From assembly GCF_042651965.1 (NCBI RefSeq), contig NZ_JBHSDY010000011.1:163100-227099 (forward strand): DNA of 64,000 nucleotides, in the 5' to 3' direction. The notes beneath the pieces are model-generated. The model ran no database searches, was not told the DNA's origin, and saw only the letters and a program-made list of their open reading frames with translations. This document shows, piece by piece, positions 41,238-50,844 of this stretch. Position 1 is the stretch's first letter. Each line of letters opens with the position of its first letter. Both the position numbers and the translations under genes were made by a program. Source of the DNA: Castellaniella hirudinis. Its GTDB lineage: Bacteria; Pseudomonadota; Gammaproteobacteria; Burkholderiales; Burkholderiaceae_B.

Positions 41238-42589
41238 AGCCGCTTGATGAACACCAGGCTGTTGCGCGAATGGTTGTAGTGGGCGCGCTTTTCGTGGGGC
41301 AGGTCGGAGACGCCGCCCTGGACGAAGCCGCGCTTCAGGAACCAGTGCGAGGTGCGCGTGGTCAGCACGAACAGGCGCCGGGCGCCCTGGGCGCGGGCGC
41401 TGGTTTCGGCGTGGCGCAGCAGTTTTTCGCCGTCGCCCGTGCCCTGCCATTCGGGATGCACGATCAGGCAGGCCATTTCGGCCATGCCGTCGTCCAGGTA
41501 GGGAATCAGGGCCACGCAGCCGTAGATCACGCCGTCGTGCTCCAGCACCGTGAATTTTTCCACGTCGCGCTCGATCGTGGCGCGGCCGCGCGGCACCAGG
41601 GTGCCGTCGGCCTCCAGGGGCTCGATCAACTGGACGATGGCGCCCACGTCGTCGGCGCCGGCCGGGCGCAGGTCTTCGAGGGTGTCCTCGACCACCATGG
41701 TGCCCACCCCGTCGTGGGTGAAGATTTCCAGCAGGATGCTGCCGTCCATGGTGTAGGGCACCAGGTGCGCGCGCGCCACCCCGCGCTTGACCGCCAGGGA
41801 CGCGTGGCGCAGAAAGGCGGACGTGTCCTCGTCCAGGATGTCCTGGGCGAGCAGGTCGTCGGCGTCCTTGCGGGCCAGTTCCGTGTCCACGGAACCGTCG
41901 GTCTCGGTGACGGTGCGGTTCTGGGTCAGGAAAATCAGTTTTTCGGCGCGCAGCGCCACGGCGGCGTTGGTGGCCAGGTCTTCCATGGCCAGGTTGAAGG
42001 CCTCGCCGGTGGGGGAAAAGCCCAGCGGCGAGAGCAGCACGATGGCGCCCTGGCTGATGACGTTGCGCATCGCTTCGATGTCCAGCTTGCGCACCGTGCC
42101 GGCGCGCCGGTAGTCCACGCCGTCGATCACGCCGACCGGGCGCGCCGTGACGAAGTTACCGGAGATCACGCGGATCTTGGCGTGCGACATGGGCGTGTTG
42201 GGCAGCCCCTGGCTGAAGGCGGCCTCGATGTCCAGGCGGATTTCCCCGGCGGCCTCTTTGGCGCATTCCAGGGCCTCGGGGCTGGTGGGTTCCGTGCCCC
42301 GGCCGAACTGGGTGGTGTGGCCTTTCAGGCGTAGCTGTTCGTTGACCTGGGGACGCGAGCCGTGCACCAGCACCAGCTTGATCCCCAGCGCCGACAGCAG
42401 CGACAGGTCGGCCACCAGGTCCTCCAGGCCGCCGTCCTCGATCAGTTCGCCGCCAAAGGCCACGACGAAGGTCTTGCCGCGGAAGTCATGCACATAAGGC
42501 GCGACCTCGCGGAACCATCGCACGAACTGCGCGGGGGCGAATTCGGGGGCGTCCTGGGCGGAATAGGTGTCGGTTTCGGCAGAACTCAT
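41234..42589 (-). CDS. argA: N-acetylglutamate synthase
   Basis: A 451-aa two-domain ArgA: an amino-acid-kinase domain (residues about 30-280; FGGELIEDGG, VLVHGSRPQVNEQL, GAIVLLSPLGFSPTGEAFNLAMEDLA) that binds arginine as feedback inhibitor, and a C-terminal GNAT acetyltransferase domain (about 300-451; IYGCVALIPYLDDGMAEMACLIVHPEWQGTGDGEKLL). It acetylates glutamate in the first step of arginine synthesis. ATG 42589 has no strong Shine-Dalgarno. Confidence 0.95.
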   Translation of the reverse strand: MSSAETDTYSAQDAPEFAPAQFVRWFREVAPYVHDFRGKTFVVAFGGELIEDGGLEDLVADLSLLSALGIKLVLVHGSRPQVNEQLRLKGHTTQFGRGTEPTSPEALECAKEAAGEIRLDIEAAFSQGLPNTPMSHAKIRVISGNFVTARPVGVIDGVDYRRAGTVRKLDIEAMRNVISQGAIVLLSPLGFSPTGEAFNLAMEDLATNAAVALRAEKLIFLTQNRTVTETDGSVDTELARKDADDLLAQDILDEDTSAFLRHASLAVKRGVARAHLVPYTMDGSILLEIFTHDGVGTMVVEDTLEDLRPAGADDVGAIVQLIEPLEADGTLVPRGRATIERDVEKFTVLEHDGVIYGCVALIPYLDDGMAEMACLIVHPEWQGTGDGEKLLRHAETSARAQGARRLFVLTTRTSHWFLKRGFVQGGVSDLPHEKRAHYNHSRNSLVFIKRL

Positions 42590-42651
42590 GGCGGGCGACG
42601 GGTCTCGGGTCTCGAAGGTTGGGGTGGGCGTCGGATTCTTGCGATAGCGAA

Positions 42652-42659
42652 ATTATAAT
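42652..42659. promoter_or_regulatory. Shared symmetrical -10 between argA and hrpA
   Basis: ATTATAAT is its own reverse complement apart from its centre-shifted overlap: TATAAT reads at 42654-42659 on plus and at 42657-42652 on minus. No good -35 in either direction (TCGG-type hexamers only). Confidence 0.5.
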
Positions 42660-42684
42660 GAGCGATTGTCTTTTTCCCGACTGT

Positions 42685-45600
42685 ATGCCAGAAAATCCCT
42701 CGCAGCCGCCCCGCCGGGCGCGGACCCGGCCCGCTGCGGCGTCTCCGTCCCCAGGCCCGGACCGCCCGCGTACACCCCGTCCGCCCGCCGGCGCCGGCGA
42801 CCGGCCCCTGCCGCCCATCCACTATCCGGAAGACCTGCCCGTCAGCGCCTGCCGCCAGGACATCGCGCGCGCCATCACCGAGCACCAGGTGGTGATCGTC
42901 TGCGGCGAGACCGGTTCGGGCAAGACCACCCAGTTGCCCAAGATCTGTCTGGAACTGGGACGCGGCCGCAACGGCATGATCGGCCACACCCAGCCGCGCC
43001 GTCTGGCCGCGACCTCGGTGGCCCAGCGCGTGGCCGAGGAACTGCGCACCGAGATGGGCGATTGGGTGGGCTACCAGATCCGCTTTTCCGAGCGCGCCGG
43101 CCCGGCGACGGCCATCAAGCTGATGACCGACGGCATCCTGCTGGCCGAGACCCAGCGCGATCCCCTGCTGCGCCGCTACGACACCCTGATCATCGACGAG
43201 GCGCACGAGCGCAGCCTGAACATCGATTTCCTGCTGGGTTTCCTGAAGCGCCTGCTGGCACGCCGCAAGGACCTGAAGCTGATCATCACTTCGGCCACCA
43301 TCGATGCCGACCGCTTCGCCAGGCATTTCGGCACCGAAGACCGGCCGGCCCCGGTGATCCAGGTCTCGGGCCGCCTGTTTCCGGTGGAACTGCGCTACCG
43401 CCCCGTGCGGCGGGACGAGGACGACGGCTTCGCCGGCCGCAAACCGGGGCAGGGCGACGAAGAGCGCGACCTGGTCGATGCCGTGGTGGATGGCGTGGAC
43501 GAATGCGCCCGCCACGGCGCCGGCGACGTGCTGGTCTTTCTGCCCGGCGAGCGCGAAATCCGCGAATGCGCCGAGGCCCTGCGCAAGCGCCATCCCGTCG
43601 GCGCCCTGGTGCTGCCGCTGTACGCCCGGCTGTCGCGCGCCGAGCAGGAGCAGATCTTCCATCCGCGCGGCAATGCCCGGCGCATCGTGCTGGCCACCAA
43701 CGTGGCCGAGACCTCGCTGACGGTGCCGGGCATCCGCTACGTCGTGGACAGCGGCCTGGCGCGCATCAAGCGCTATTCCTGGCGCAGCAAGGTCGAGCAG
43801 TTGCGCATCGAGCCCGTCAGCCAGGCTTCGGCCAACCAGCGCGCCGGCCGCTGCGGCCGCCTGGGGCCGGGGGTGTGCGTGCGCCTGTACGCCGAAGACG
43901 ATTTCAAGCAGCGCCCCGCCTTCACGGACCCGGAAATCCTGCGTTCGTCCCTGGCCTCGGTCATCCTGCGGATGAAATCCCTGCGGTTGGACGATATCGA
44001 GGCCTTTCCCTTCGTCGAGCCGCCCACCGGCCGGGCCATTGCCGACGGCTATCAACTGCTGCAGGAGCTGGGGGCGCTGGACGAGCGCAACCACCTGACC
44101 TCCGTGGGCCGCGCACTGGCAAAATTGCCGGTCGACCCGCGCATCGCGCGCATGGTCTTTGCCGCGCACGAACAGCAGTGCCTGGAAGAAATCCTCATCA
44201 TCGCCTCGGCGCTGTCCGTGCAGGACCCGCGCGACCGCCCCATGCAGGCGCGCGAGGCCGCCGACAACGCCCACGCCCAGTTCAACGACAAGCAGTCGGA
44301 ATTCCTGGCCTGGCTGAAGCTCTGGCAGTGGTACGGCGAGCAGGTCGCGCACAAGGCCTCGCAGCGCAAGCTGACAGACCAGATCCGCGCCAAATTCCTG
44401 TCGCCCATCCGCTTGCGCGAATGGCACGACACGCACACGCAATTGCTGACCCTGGCGCGCGAACAGGGCTGGCGGCTGAACCAGACCCCGGCCACGCGCG
44501 AGCAGATCCACATGGCGCTGCTGGCCGGCCTGCTGGGCAATATCGGCATGAAGTCCGAGGACGGCGGGCTGTATCAGGGCGCGCACGACATCCGCTTCGC
44601 CATCCACCCGGGCTCGCCGCTGCAGAAAAAAGCCGGCCGCTGGGTGCTGGCGGCCGAACTGGTCGAAACCACCCGCCTGTACGCCCGCTGTGTGGCGCAG
44701 ATCGAGCCGACCTGGGTCGAGCGGGCCGGGGCGCACCTGCTCAAGCGCGCCTGGTCCGATCCGCGCTGGGAAAAGAAAGCCGGCCAGGTCGTGGCCAACG
44801 AGCGCGGCACCGTGCACGGCCTGCCGGTGTATGCCGGGCGCCGCGTGCACTACGGCCGCATCGACCCCAAGGCCGCGCGGGAAATCTTCATCCGCGACGC
44901 CCTGGTGCCGGGCGACATCGACAGCAGGCTGCCCTTCATCGCCCACAACCGGCGGCTGATCGCGTCCATCGAGCGCCTGGAACACCAAAGCCGCCGCCCG
45001 GACATCCTGGTGGATGACGCGCTGATCTACGCCTTTTACGACGGCCAGATTCCCGCCGACGTGTCCCAGGCGGCGACGCTGGAAGCCTGGTTCAAAGGCC
45101 TGGACGCCGAGGCCGCCGCGCGGCTGAACCTGAGCCGCGACGAACTGATGCGGCACGATGCCGCCGGGGTGACGACGGAGGTCTTTCCGCGCCGCCTGAG
45201 CTGGGCCGGGACCGAGCTGGCGGTGGACTACCATTTCGAGCCGGGTTCGCCGCGTGACGGCATGACGCTGACCGTGCCGCTGTTCGCCCTGAACCAGATC
45301 GATGCCGCGCGCTGCGAATGGCTGGTGCCGGGCATGCTCAAGGAAAAAGCCCATCTGCTGCTGAAATCCCTGCCGCAGAAACTGCGCCGCCATTGCGTGC
45401 CCTTGCCCGACTATGCGGCCGGTTTCCACGAACGCTGGTTCGAGCGCGCCGTCGATCCGGGCATGGGCCTGCTGGACGCGCTGGAGCAGGACATCTGGGA
45501 GCAATGCCGGGTGCGCGTCCAGGCCACCGATTTCAAGCTGGAGACCCTGCCGCCGCACCTGTTCATGAATTTCAAGGTGATCGACGAGCACGGCCGCATG

Positions 45601-46560
45601 CTGTCCGGCGGCCGCAGCCTGGACCAGTTGCGCGCCGAGCACGGCCGCCAGGCCCAGGCCTCCTTTCAGCAGGTGGCGGCGCGTGACCAGCAGGCCTCCC
45701 GCGTCCTGGACCACGAGGGCCTGACGGCCTGGACCTTCGGCGCGCTGCCGGAACTGCTGGAAATCCAGCGCGGCGGACAGTCCCTGATCGGTTACCCGGC
45801 GCTGCGCGATCGGGGCGAGTCCTGCGACCTGGACGTCTTCGACGATCCCCAGGAAGCGCGCCGCGTGCACGCGGTCGGCCTGCGGCGCTTGTTTCGCCTG
45901 GCTTTGCGGGAGCAGGTCCGCTACCTGGAAAAGAACCTGCCGGACCTGACCCGCATGGGCATGCTGTACATGGACCTGGGCACCCAGCAGGAACTGCGCG
46001 ATCAGTTGATCGACGCGGCCCTGGACCAGGCCTGCCTGATGGAGCCCTGGCCCGCCGACGCGGCGGCCTTCGATCAGCGCTGCGCCGAAGGCCGCGCGCG
46101 CCTGGGGCTGCTGGCCCAGGAACGGGCCCGCCTGGCCGGCGTCATCCTGACCGAACGCGCCGCCCTGGTGAAAAAACTGCCTCAGGCCCGTCCCTGGCCC
46201 CAGGCGCAGCAGGATCTGCGCCAGCAGCTCGACGCGTTGGTCGGCCCGGCCTTTGTGCGCGACACGCCGCCGGAACAGCTCGGGCACCTGCCGCGCTATC
46301 TGAAGGCGGCGCAACTGCGCATCGAAAAACTGCGTGCCGACCCCGCGCGCGACGCCGCCCTGATGGCCGATATCATCCGCCTGAGCACGCCCTGGCAACG
46401 CGCGCGCGCGGCGCTCAAGGGCGCGCCCGACGCCAACCTGGACGCCTTCCGCTGGCAACTGGAAGAGCTGCGCGTGGCCCTCTACGCCCAGACGCTGCGC
46501 ACGCCTTTCCCCGTCTCGGTCAAGCGCCTGGAAAAGGCCTGGGCCGCCATGCCGCGCTAG
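42685..46560 (+). CDS. hrpA: ATP-dependent RNA helicase HrpA
   Basis: A 1291-aa DEAH-box helicase, about the length of E. coli HrpA. After a Pro/Arg-rich N-terminal segment come CGETGSGKTTQLPKICL (Walker A, about residue 75), TQPRRLAA, IIDEAHERSLNIDFLLG (DEAH, about 170), ITSATID, and the VI motif QRAGRCGRLGPG. The long C-terminal half is the HrpA-specific region. HrpA acts on ribosome/mRNA complexes. The start is uncertain: ATG 42685 (MPENPS) is downstream of the -10 box; ATG 42658 overlaps it. No Shine-Dalgarno is seen. Confidence 0.94.
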   Translation: MPENPSQPPRRARTRPAAASPSPGPDRPRTPRPPAGAGDRPLPPIHYPEDLPVSACRQDIARAITEHQVVIVCGETGSGKTTQLPKICLELGRGRNGMIGHTQPRRLAATSVAQRVAEELRTEMGDWVGYQIRFSERAGPATAIKLMTDGILLAETQRDPLLRRYDTLIIDEAHERSLNIDFLLGFLKRLLARRKDLKLIITSATIDADRFARHFGTEDRPAPVIQVSGRLFPVELRYRPVRRDEDDGFAGRKPGQGDEERDLVDAVVDGVDECARHGAGDVLVFLPGEREIRECAEALRKRHPVGALVLPLYARLSRAEQEQIFHPRGNARRIVLATNVAETSLTVPGIRYVVDSGLARIKRYSWRSKVEQLRIEPVSQASANQRAGRCGRLGPGVCVRLYAEDDFKQRPAFTDPEILRSSLASVILRMKSLRLDDIEAFPFVEPPTGRAIADGYQLLQELGALDERNHLTSVGRALAKLPVDPRIARMVFAAHEQQCLEEILIIASALSVQDPRDRPMQAREAADNAHAQFNDKQSEFLAWLKLWQWYGEQVAHKASQRKLTDQIRAKFLSPIRLREWHDTHTQLLTLAREQGWRLNQTPATREQIHMALLAGLLGNIGMKSEDGGLYQGAHDIRFAIHPGSPLQKKAGRWVLAAELVETTRLYARCVAQIEPTWVERAGAHLLKRAWSDPRWEKKAGQVVANERGTVHGLPVYAGRRVHYGRIDPKAAREIFIRDALVPGDIDSRLPFIAHNRRLIASIERLEHQSRRPDILVDDALIYAFYDGQIPADVSQAATLEAWFKGLDAEAAARLNLSRDELMRHDAAGVTTEVFPRRLSWAGTELAVDYHFEPGSPRDGMTLTVPLFALNQIDAARCEWLVPGMLKEKAHLLLKSLPQKLRRHCVPLPDYAAGFHERWFERAVDPGMGLLDALEQDIWEQCRVRVQATDFKLETLPPHLFMNFKVIDEHGRMLSGGRSLDQLRAEHGRQAQASFQQVAARDQQASRVLDHEGLTAWTFGALPELLEIQRGGQSLIGYPALRDRGESCDLDVFDDPQEARRVHAVGLRRLFRLALREQVRYLEKNLPDLTRMGMLYMDLGTQQELRDQLIDAALDQACLMEPWPADAAAFDQRCAEGRARLGLLAQERARLAGVILTERAALVKKLPQARPWPQAQQDLRQQLDALVGPAFVRDTPPEQLGHLPRYLKAAQLRIEKLRADPARDAALMADIIRLSTPWQRARAALKGAPDANLDAFRWQLEELRVALYAQTLRTPFPVSVKRLEKAWAAMPR

Positions 46561-46584
46561 GACTTATTCAGAGGTCCCCCTAGG

Positions 46585-46600
46585 TACAATCCCACCCATG
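46585..46600 (+). promoter_or_regulatory. dnaE -10 box next to the start codon
   Basis: TACAAT (46585-46590) lies 7 nt before the dnaE ATG (46598). Transcription from it would begin at or next to the ATG, giving a leaderless mRNA. No Shine-Dalgarno precedes the ATG, which agrees with this reading. Confidence 0.45.
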
Positions 46601-49600
46601 AGCATATCCCCCGACACCCCTCTGTTCGTCCACCTGCGCAGCCACTCCGAGTTTTCCGTCGTGGACGGCATCGCGCGCATCCCCGACCTGATCGGTCGGG
46701 CAAAGGAATTCGGCCAGCCGGCCATGGCGATCAGCGATCTGGCCAATCTGTTCGGCTGGATCAAGTTCTACAAGACGGCCCGCAAGGCCGGCATCAAGCC
46801 CATCGCCGGCTGCGATGTCTGGCTGCAGAATCCGGTCGACGAGGACAAGCCCTTTCGCGTGCTGCTGCTGGCCACCGGCCATGCCGCCTACCTGGACCTG
46901 TGCGAACTGCTGGCCCGGGCCTGGACGGAAAACAGCCAGCGCGGCCGGGCGGAAATGCGCCGTGAATGGCTGTCGGGCAAGAACGGCCTGATCGTCCTGT
47001 CCGGTGCCCGTGCGGGCGACGTGGGCCAGGCCCTGGAGGCCGGCCGCGAAGACGAGGCTCGCCGCCTGGCGCGCCAGTGGGCGGCCGATTTCCCGGATGC
47101 GTATTTCATCGAATTGCAGCGCGCCGGCTTTGACGGCGACGAGGCCTATGTCCAGGCTGCGCTGCGCCTGGCGGCGGACTGCGGCCTGCCGGTGGTGGCC
47201 ACGCACCCGATCCAGTTCATCGCGCCGTCCGATTTCCGCGCCCACGAGGCCCGCGTCTGCATCGCCGAAGGCGAACTGCTGGGCAATCCGCGCCGCGTCC
47301 GGCGTTTCACGGCCGAGCAATACATGCCCGACAGCGCCGACATGGCGCGCCGCTTCGCGGACGTGCCCTCGGCCCTGGCCAACGCGGTGCAGATCGCCCG
47401 CCGCTGCAGCCTGACCCTGACCCTGGACCAGCCGCAACTGCCGCTGTTCCCCACGCCGGACGGGGTGTCGCTGGACGACTATATGGTGCATCTGTCCAAC
47501 GAGGGCCTGGCGCGCCGCATGGTCCAGTTGTATCCGGACGCCGACGAGCGCGCCCGCCGCATGCCCGAATATCAGGCCCGTCTGGACCTGGAGTGCCGGA
47601 CCATCATCAGCATGGGCTTTCCCGGCTACTTCCTGATCGTGCAGGACTTCATCAACTGGGGCAAGGGCCACGGCGTGCCGGTGGGGCCGGGCCGGGGCTC
47701 GGGCGCGGGCTCCCTGGTGGCCTTCAGCCTGGGGATCACCGATCTGGACCCGTTGCGCTACGACTTGCTGTTCGAGCGCTTCCTGAACCCCGAACGCGTG
47801 TCCATGCCCGACTTCGACGTGGACTTCTGCCAGGACAACCGCGAACGGGTCATCGAATACGTCAAGGAAAAGTACGGCCGCGATGCCGTCAGCCAGATCG
47901 CCACGTTCGGCACCCTGGGCGCCAAGGCCGTGGTGCGCGACGTGGGCCGCGTGCTGGAGATGCCCTACAGCGTCTGCGACCGCCTGTCGAAGATGATCCC
48001 TTTCAATCCGGCTGATCCCTGGTCGCTGGACCGCACGCTGGAACACGAACCCGCCTTCAAGGAACTGTACGACACCGACGAGGAAATCCACGCCCTCATC
48101 GACCTGGCCCGGCCGCTGGAAGGCCTGACGCGCAACATCGGCATGCACGCCGGCGGGGTGCTGATCGCGCCGGGCAAGCTGACCGATTTCTGCCCCCTGT
48201 ATTGCCAGCCGGGCAGCGAATCCAGCGTCGTGTCCCAGTTCGACAAGGACGACGTCGAGGCCGCCGGCCTGGTCAAGTTCGACTTCCTGGGCCTGCGCAA
48301 CCTGACCATTCTGGATTGGGCCGTGCGCTACGTGCGCGAATTCAATCCGGACAAGCGCGATTTCGACATCATGGCCTTGCCGCTGGATGACCAGGCCACC
48401 TACGATCTGCTGTCGGCCGCCAACACCACGGCGGTGTTCCAGCTCGAATCGCGCGGCATGAAAGAGCTGCTGAAAAGCATGCGGCCCAACACCTTTGAAG
48501 ACGTGGTCGCCTTGCTGGCGCTGTTCCGTCCCGGGCCGCTGGAATCCGGCATGGTGGTCGACTTCGTGAATCGCAAGCACGGCCGCGCCGAAGTCGATTA
48601 TTTCCACCCGGATCTGGAATCGGTGCTCAAGAGCACCTACGGCGTCATCGTCTACCAGGAACAGGTGATGCTGATCTCGCAGATCATCGGCGGCTATTCG
48701 CTGGGCGGCGCCGACTTGCTGCGCCGCGCCATGGGCAAGAAAAAGCCCGAGGAAATGGCCAAGCACCGGGTGATCTTCCAGGAAGGCGCCGCCAAAAAGG
48801 GCTACGACCCGGATCTGGCCGCACACCTGTTCGACCTGATGGAAAAGTTCGCAGGCTATGGCTTCAACAAGAGTCACTCGGCCGCCTACGCCCTGATTTC
48901 CTACCAGACCGCCTGGCTCAAGGTTTATCACCCGGCGGAATTCCTGGCCGCGACCATGCTGTCCGACATGGACGACACGGACAAGATCCAGATCTTTTGG
49001 CGCGATGCCGTGGAAAACAAGGTCGCCGTCCTGCCGCCGGACGTCAACGAATCCGGCTACCGCTTCGCGCCGGTGGCCGACGAGCATACCGCGCAGGGCC
49101 GCCCGCCGCGCACCATCCGCTACGGCCTGGGCGGGGTCAAGGGCACCGGCCAGTCCGCCGTCGAGGCCATCATCGCCGCGCGCACGGCCGGCGGCCGGTT
49201 CACCGGGCTGTTCGATTTCTGCGCCCGGGTGGACCGCCACGCCGTCAACCGGCGCACCATCGAGGCGCTGATTCGCGCCGGGGCCTTCGACACACTGGAG
49301 ACCAACCGCGCGGCGCTGCTGGAGGCCCTGAGCAGCGCCATCGAGGCGGCCGAGCAGGCCGAACGCAACGCCAACCAGGTCTCGCTGTTTGACGACAACA
49401 CCGACGAACTGGTGGCCGACGAGGTCGCGCGCGTCACGCCCTGGGACCTGGAAACCTACCTGAGGGAAGAAAAGACCGCCCTGGGCTTTTATTTCAGCGG
49501 CCATTTGTTCGACGCCTGGCGCGACGAGATCCGGCGCGTCGCGCCCACGCCGCTGGCGCGGCTGGCGCCCTCGCGCGGCCAGCAATGGCTGGCGGGCGTG

Positions 49601-50077
49601 CTGGCGGAAGTGCGTGTGCGCATGACCCGGCGCGGCAAGATGCTGTATGCCCTGCTGGACGACGGCACGGCCCAGATCGAGGTCGCCATCTTCAACGAGA
49701 TGTACGAGCAGTACCGCGACAGCTTGAAAGAAGACCGCCCCCTGGTGATCCAGGGGCGCGTCAGCCATGATGACTATTCCGGCGGCCTGCGCGTCTCGGC
49801 CGACGAACTGTACGACCTGCAGCGCGTGCGCGAAAGCCGCGCCCGCAGCCTGCGCCTGTCCGTGCCCGATGGGATGGACGCCGGCCGCCTGCAGGACCTG
49901 CTGGCGCCCTGGCGGTCGGACGAATCCGGTGTGCCGGTCGAACTGCGCCTGCGCGGGTCGCGCTTTTCCTGCCTGCTGCGCCTGGGCGAGGACTGGCGCG
50001 TGCGCATGGACGAGACCCTGATCGCCGATGCGCGGCAGTGGCTGTCTTACGATGATGTGGAAATCAACTACGGATGA
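46598..50077 (+). CDS. dnaE: DNA polymerase III alpha subunit
   Basis: The 1159-aa replicative polymerase. N-terminal PHP domain (FVHLRSHSEFSVVDGIAR), polymerase palm with MPDFDVDFCQDNRERVIEYV (catalytic Asp pair, about residue 404) and GPGRGSGAGSLVAFSLGITDLDPL, thumb/fingers (YQEQVMLISQIIGGYSLGGADLLRRAMGKK), helix-hairpin-helix region, and an OB fold at about 1000-1070 (AEVRVRMTRRGKMLYALLDDG). A complete DnaE1. Its stop overlaps the first glycosyltransferase gene (ATGA). Confidence 0.97.
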   Translation: MSISPDTPLFVHLRSHSEFSVVDGIARIPDLIGRAKEFGQPAMAISDLANLFGWIKFYKTARKAGIKPIAGCDVWLQNPVDEDKPFRVLLLATGHAAYLDLCELLARAWTENSQRGRAEMRREWLSGKNGLIVLSGARAGDVGQALEAGREDEARRLARQWAADFPDAYFIELQRAGFDGDEAYVQAALRLAADCGLPVVATHPIQFIAPSDFRAHEARVCIAEGELLGNPRRVRRFTAEQYMPDSADMARRFADVPSALANAVQIARRCSLTLTLDQPQLPLFPTPDGVSLDDYMVHLSNEGLARRMVQLYPDADERARRMPEYQARLDLECRTIISMGFPGYFLIVQDFINWGKGHGVPVGPGRGSGAGSLVAFSLGITDLDPLRYDLLFERFLNPERVSMPDFDVDFCQDNRERVIEYVKEKYGRDAVSQIATFGTLGAKAVVRDVGRVLEMPYSVCDRLSKMIPFNPADPWSLDRTLEHEPAFKELYDTDEEIHALIDLARPLEGLTRNIGMHAGGVLIAPGKLTDFCPLYCQPGSESSVVSQFDKDDVEAAGLVKFDFLGLRNLTILDWAVRYVREFNPDKRDFDIMALPLDDQATYDLLSAANTTAVFQLESRGMKELLKSMRPNTFEDVVALLALFRPGPLESGMVVDFVNRKHGRAEVDYFHPDLESVLKSTYGVIVYQEQVMLISQIIGGYSLGGADLLRRAMGKKKPEEMAKHRVIFQEGAAKKGYDPDLAAHLFDLMEKFAGYGFNKSHSAAYALISYQTAWLKVYHPAEFLAATMLSDMDDTDKIQIFWRDAVENKVAVLPPDVNESGYRFAPVADEHTAQGRPPRTIRYGLGGVKGTGQSAVEAIIAARTAGGRFTGLFDFCARVDRHAVNRRTIEALIRAGAFDTLETNRAALLEALSSAIEAAEQAERNANQVSLFDDNTDELVADEVARVTPWDLETYLREEKTALGFYFSGHLFDAWRDEIRRVAPTPLARLAPSRGQQWLAGVLAEVRVRMTRRGKMLYALLDDGTAQIEVAIFNEMYEQYRDSLKEDRPLVIQGRVSHDDYSGGLRVSADELYDLQRVRESRARSLRLSVPDGMDAGRLQDLLAPWRSDESGVPVELRLRGSRFSCLLRLGEDWRVRMDETLIADARQWLSYDDVEINYG

Positions 50078-50844
50078 ATACGCTCCCCATACGCATTATC
50101 AGCCTGGCCTCCCGCCTGGATCGGCGGCGGCAGATCGCCGCCCAGTTCGACCGGTTGGGGATTTCCGGCTACAGCTTCCTGGATGCCGTCAACGGCAAGC
50201 AGCAGCCCGATCATCCGCTGTTTTCGCATTACGATCCCGTCGCCCGCGCCCGGGTGAAAGGACGCGGCCGTGATCTGAAGCCCTCTCAATTGGGCTGCTT
50301 TGCCAGCCATTACCTGCTCTGGCAGGAATGCGCCGAATCCGGCCGGCCGCTGATCGTGGTCGAAGACGACGCCATCCTGAAGGACAACTTCCCGGAGATG
50401 CTGGACCATGCGCAGGCGCTGCTGCACGAATGGCCCTTTATCTGGCTGCATGAATATGACCGGCCGGGGCGGGATGCCTTCATGCATGTCGGCCGGGTGG
50501 GGCCTTTCGCCCTGACGCGCAAACTCAAGCGGCACTCCTGCTCGGTGGCGTATCTGCTGGCGCCCGCGGGGGCCCGGGCCTTGCTGGAGGGCAGCCGGAC
50601 CTGGATTTACCCCCTGGATGACGCCGTATTCCGGTTCTACGAGCATGGCGTGGAAAACATCGTGATCCAGCCGGCCTGCGTGGCCCAGGATCATGAGTCG
50701 CCGTCGGATATCACGGGCGCCGCCGTGGAATCGCCCCTGCCCTTGGGCGACAAAATACGGCGCGAGGCCTATCAGGTCCGCGACACGGTGTGGCGTCTGG
50801 TGCATAACCTGCGTTTTCGGCTTTCCCATAAGCGGCCCGCATGA
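50074..50844 (+). CDS. Glycosyltransferase family 25 (LPS biosynthesis)
   Basis: A 256-aa GT25 transferase, a family that adds galactose or glucose to LPS outer core. Start region IRIISLASRLDRRRQIAAQF (usual VYVINLDRSTDRR), LKPSQLGCFASHYLLWQ, the DxD-like VVEDDAILKDNF, and SCSVAYLLAPAGARALLE. Donor and acceptor cannot be read. It follows dnaE with a 4-nt overlap and opens the glycan cluster. Confidence 0.92.
   Translation: MNTLPIRIISLASRLDRRRQIAAQFDRLGISGYSFLDAVNGKQQPDHPLFSHYDPVARARVKGRGRDLKPSQLGCFASHYLLWQECAESGRPLIVVEDDAILKDNFPEMLDHAQALLHEWPFIWLHEYDRPGRDAFMHVGRVGPFALTRKLKRHSCSVAYLLAPAGARALLEGSRTWIYPLDDAVFRFYEHGVENIVIQPACVAQDHESPSDITGAAVESPLPLGDKIRREAYQVRDTVWRLVHNLRFRLSHKRPA

Noticed and set aside
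42586..46458. A 1290-codon open frame on the minus strand opposite hrpA
   Set aside because: It is a mirror of hrpA codon bias in GC-rich sequence. It has no recognisable motif, while hrpA has all helicase motifs.
46580..49768. A 1062-codon open frame on the minus strand opposite dnaE
   Set aside because: Same cause: an antisense shadow with low-complexity, His/Gln/Arg-rich translation.
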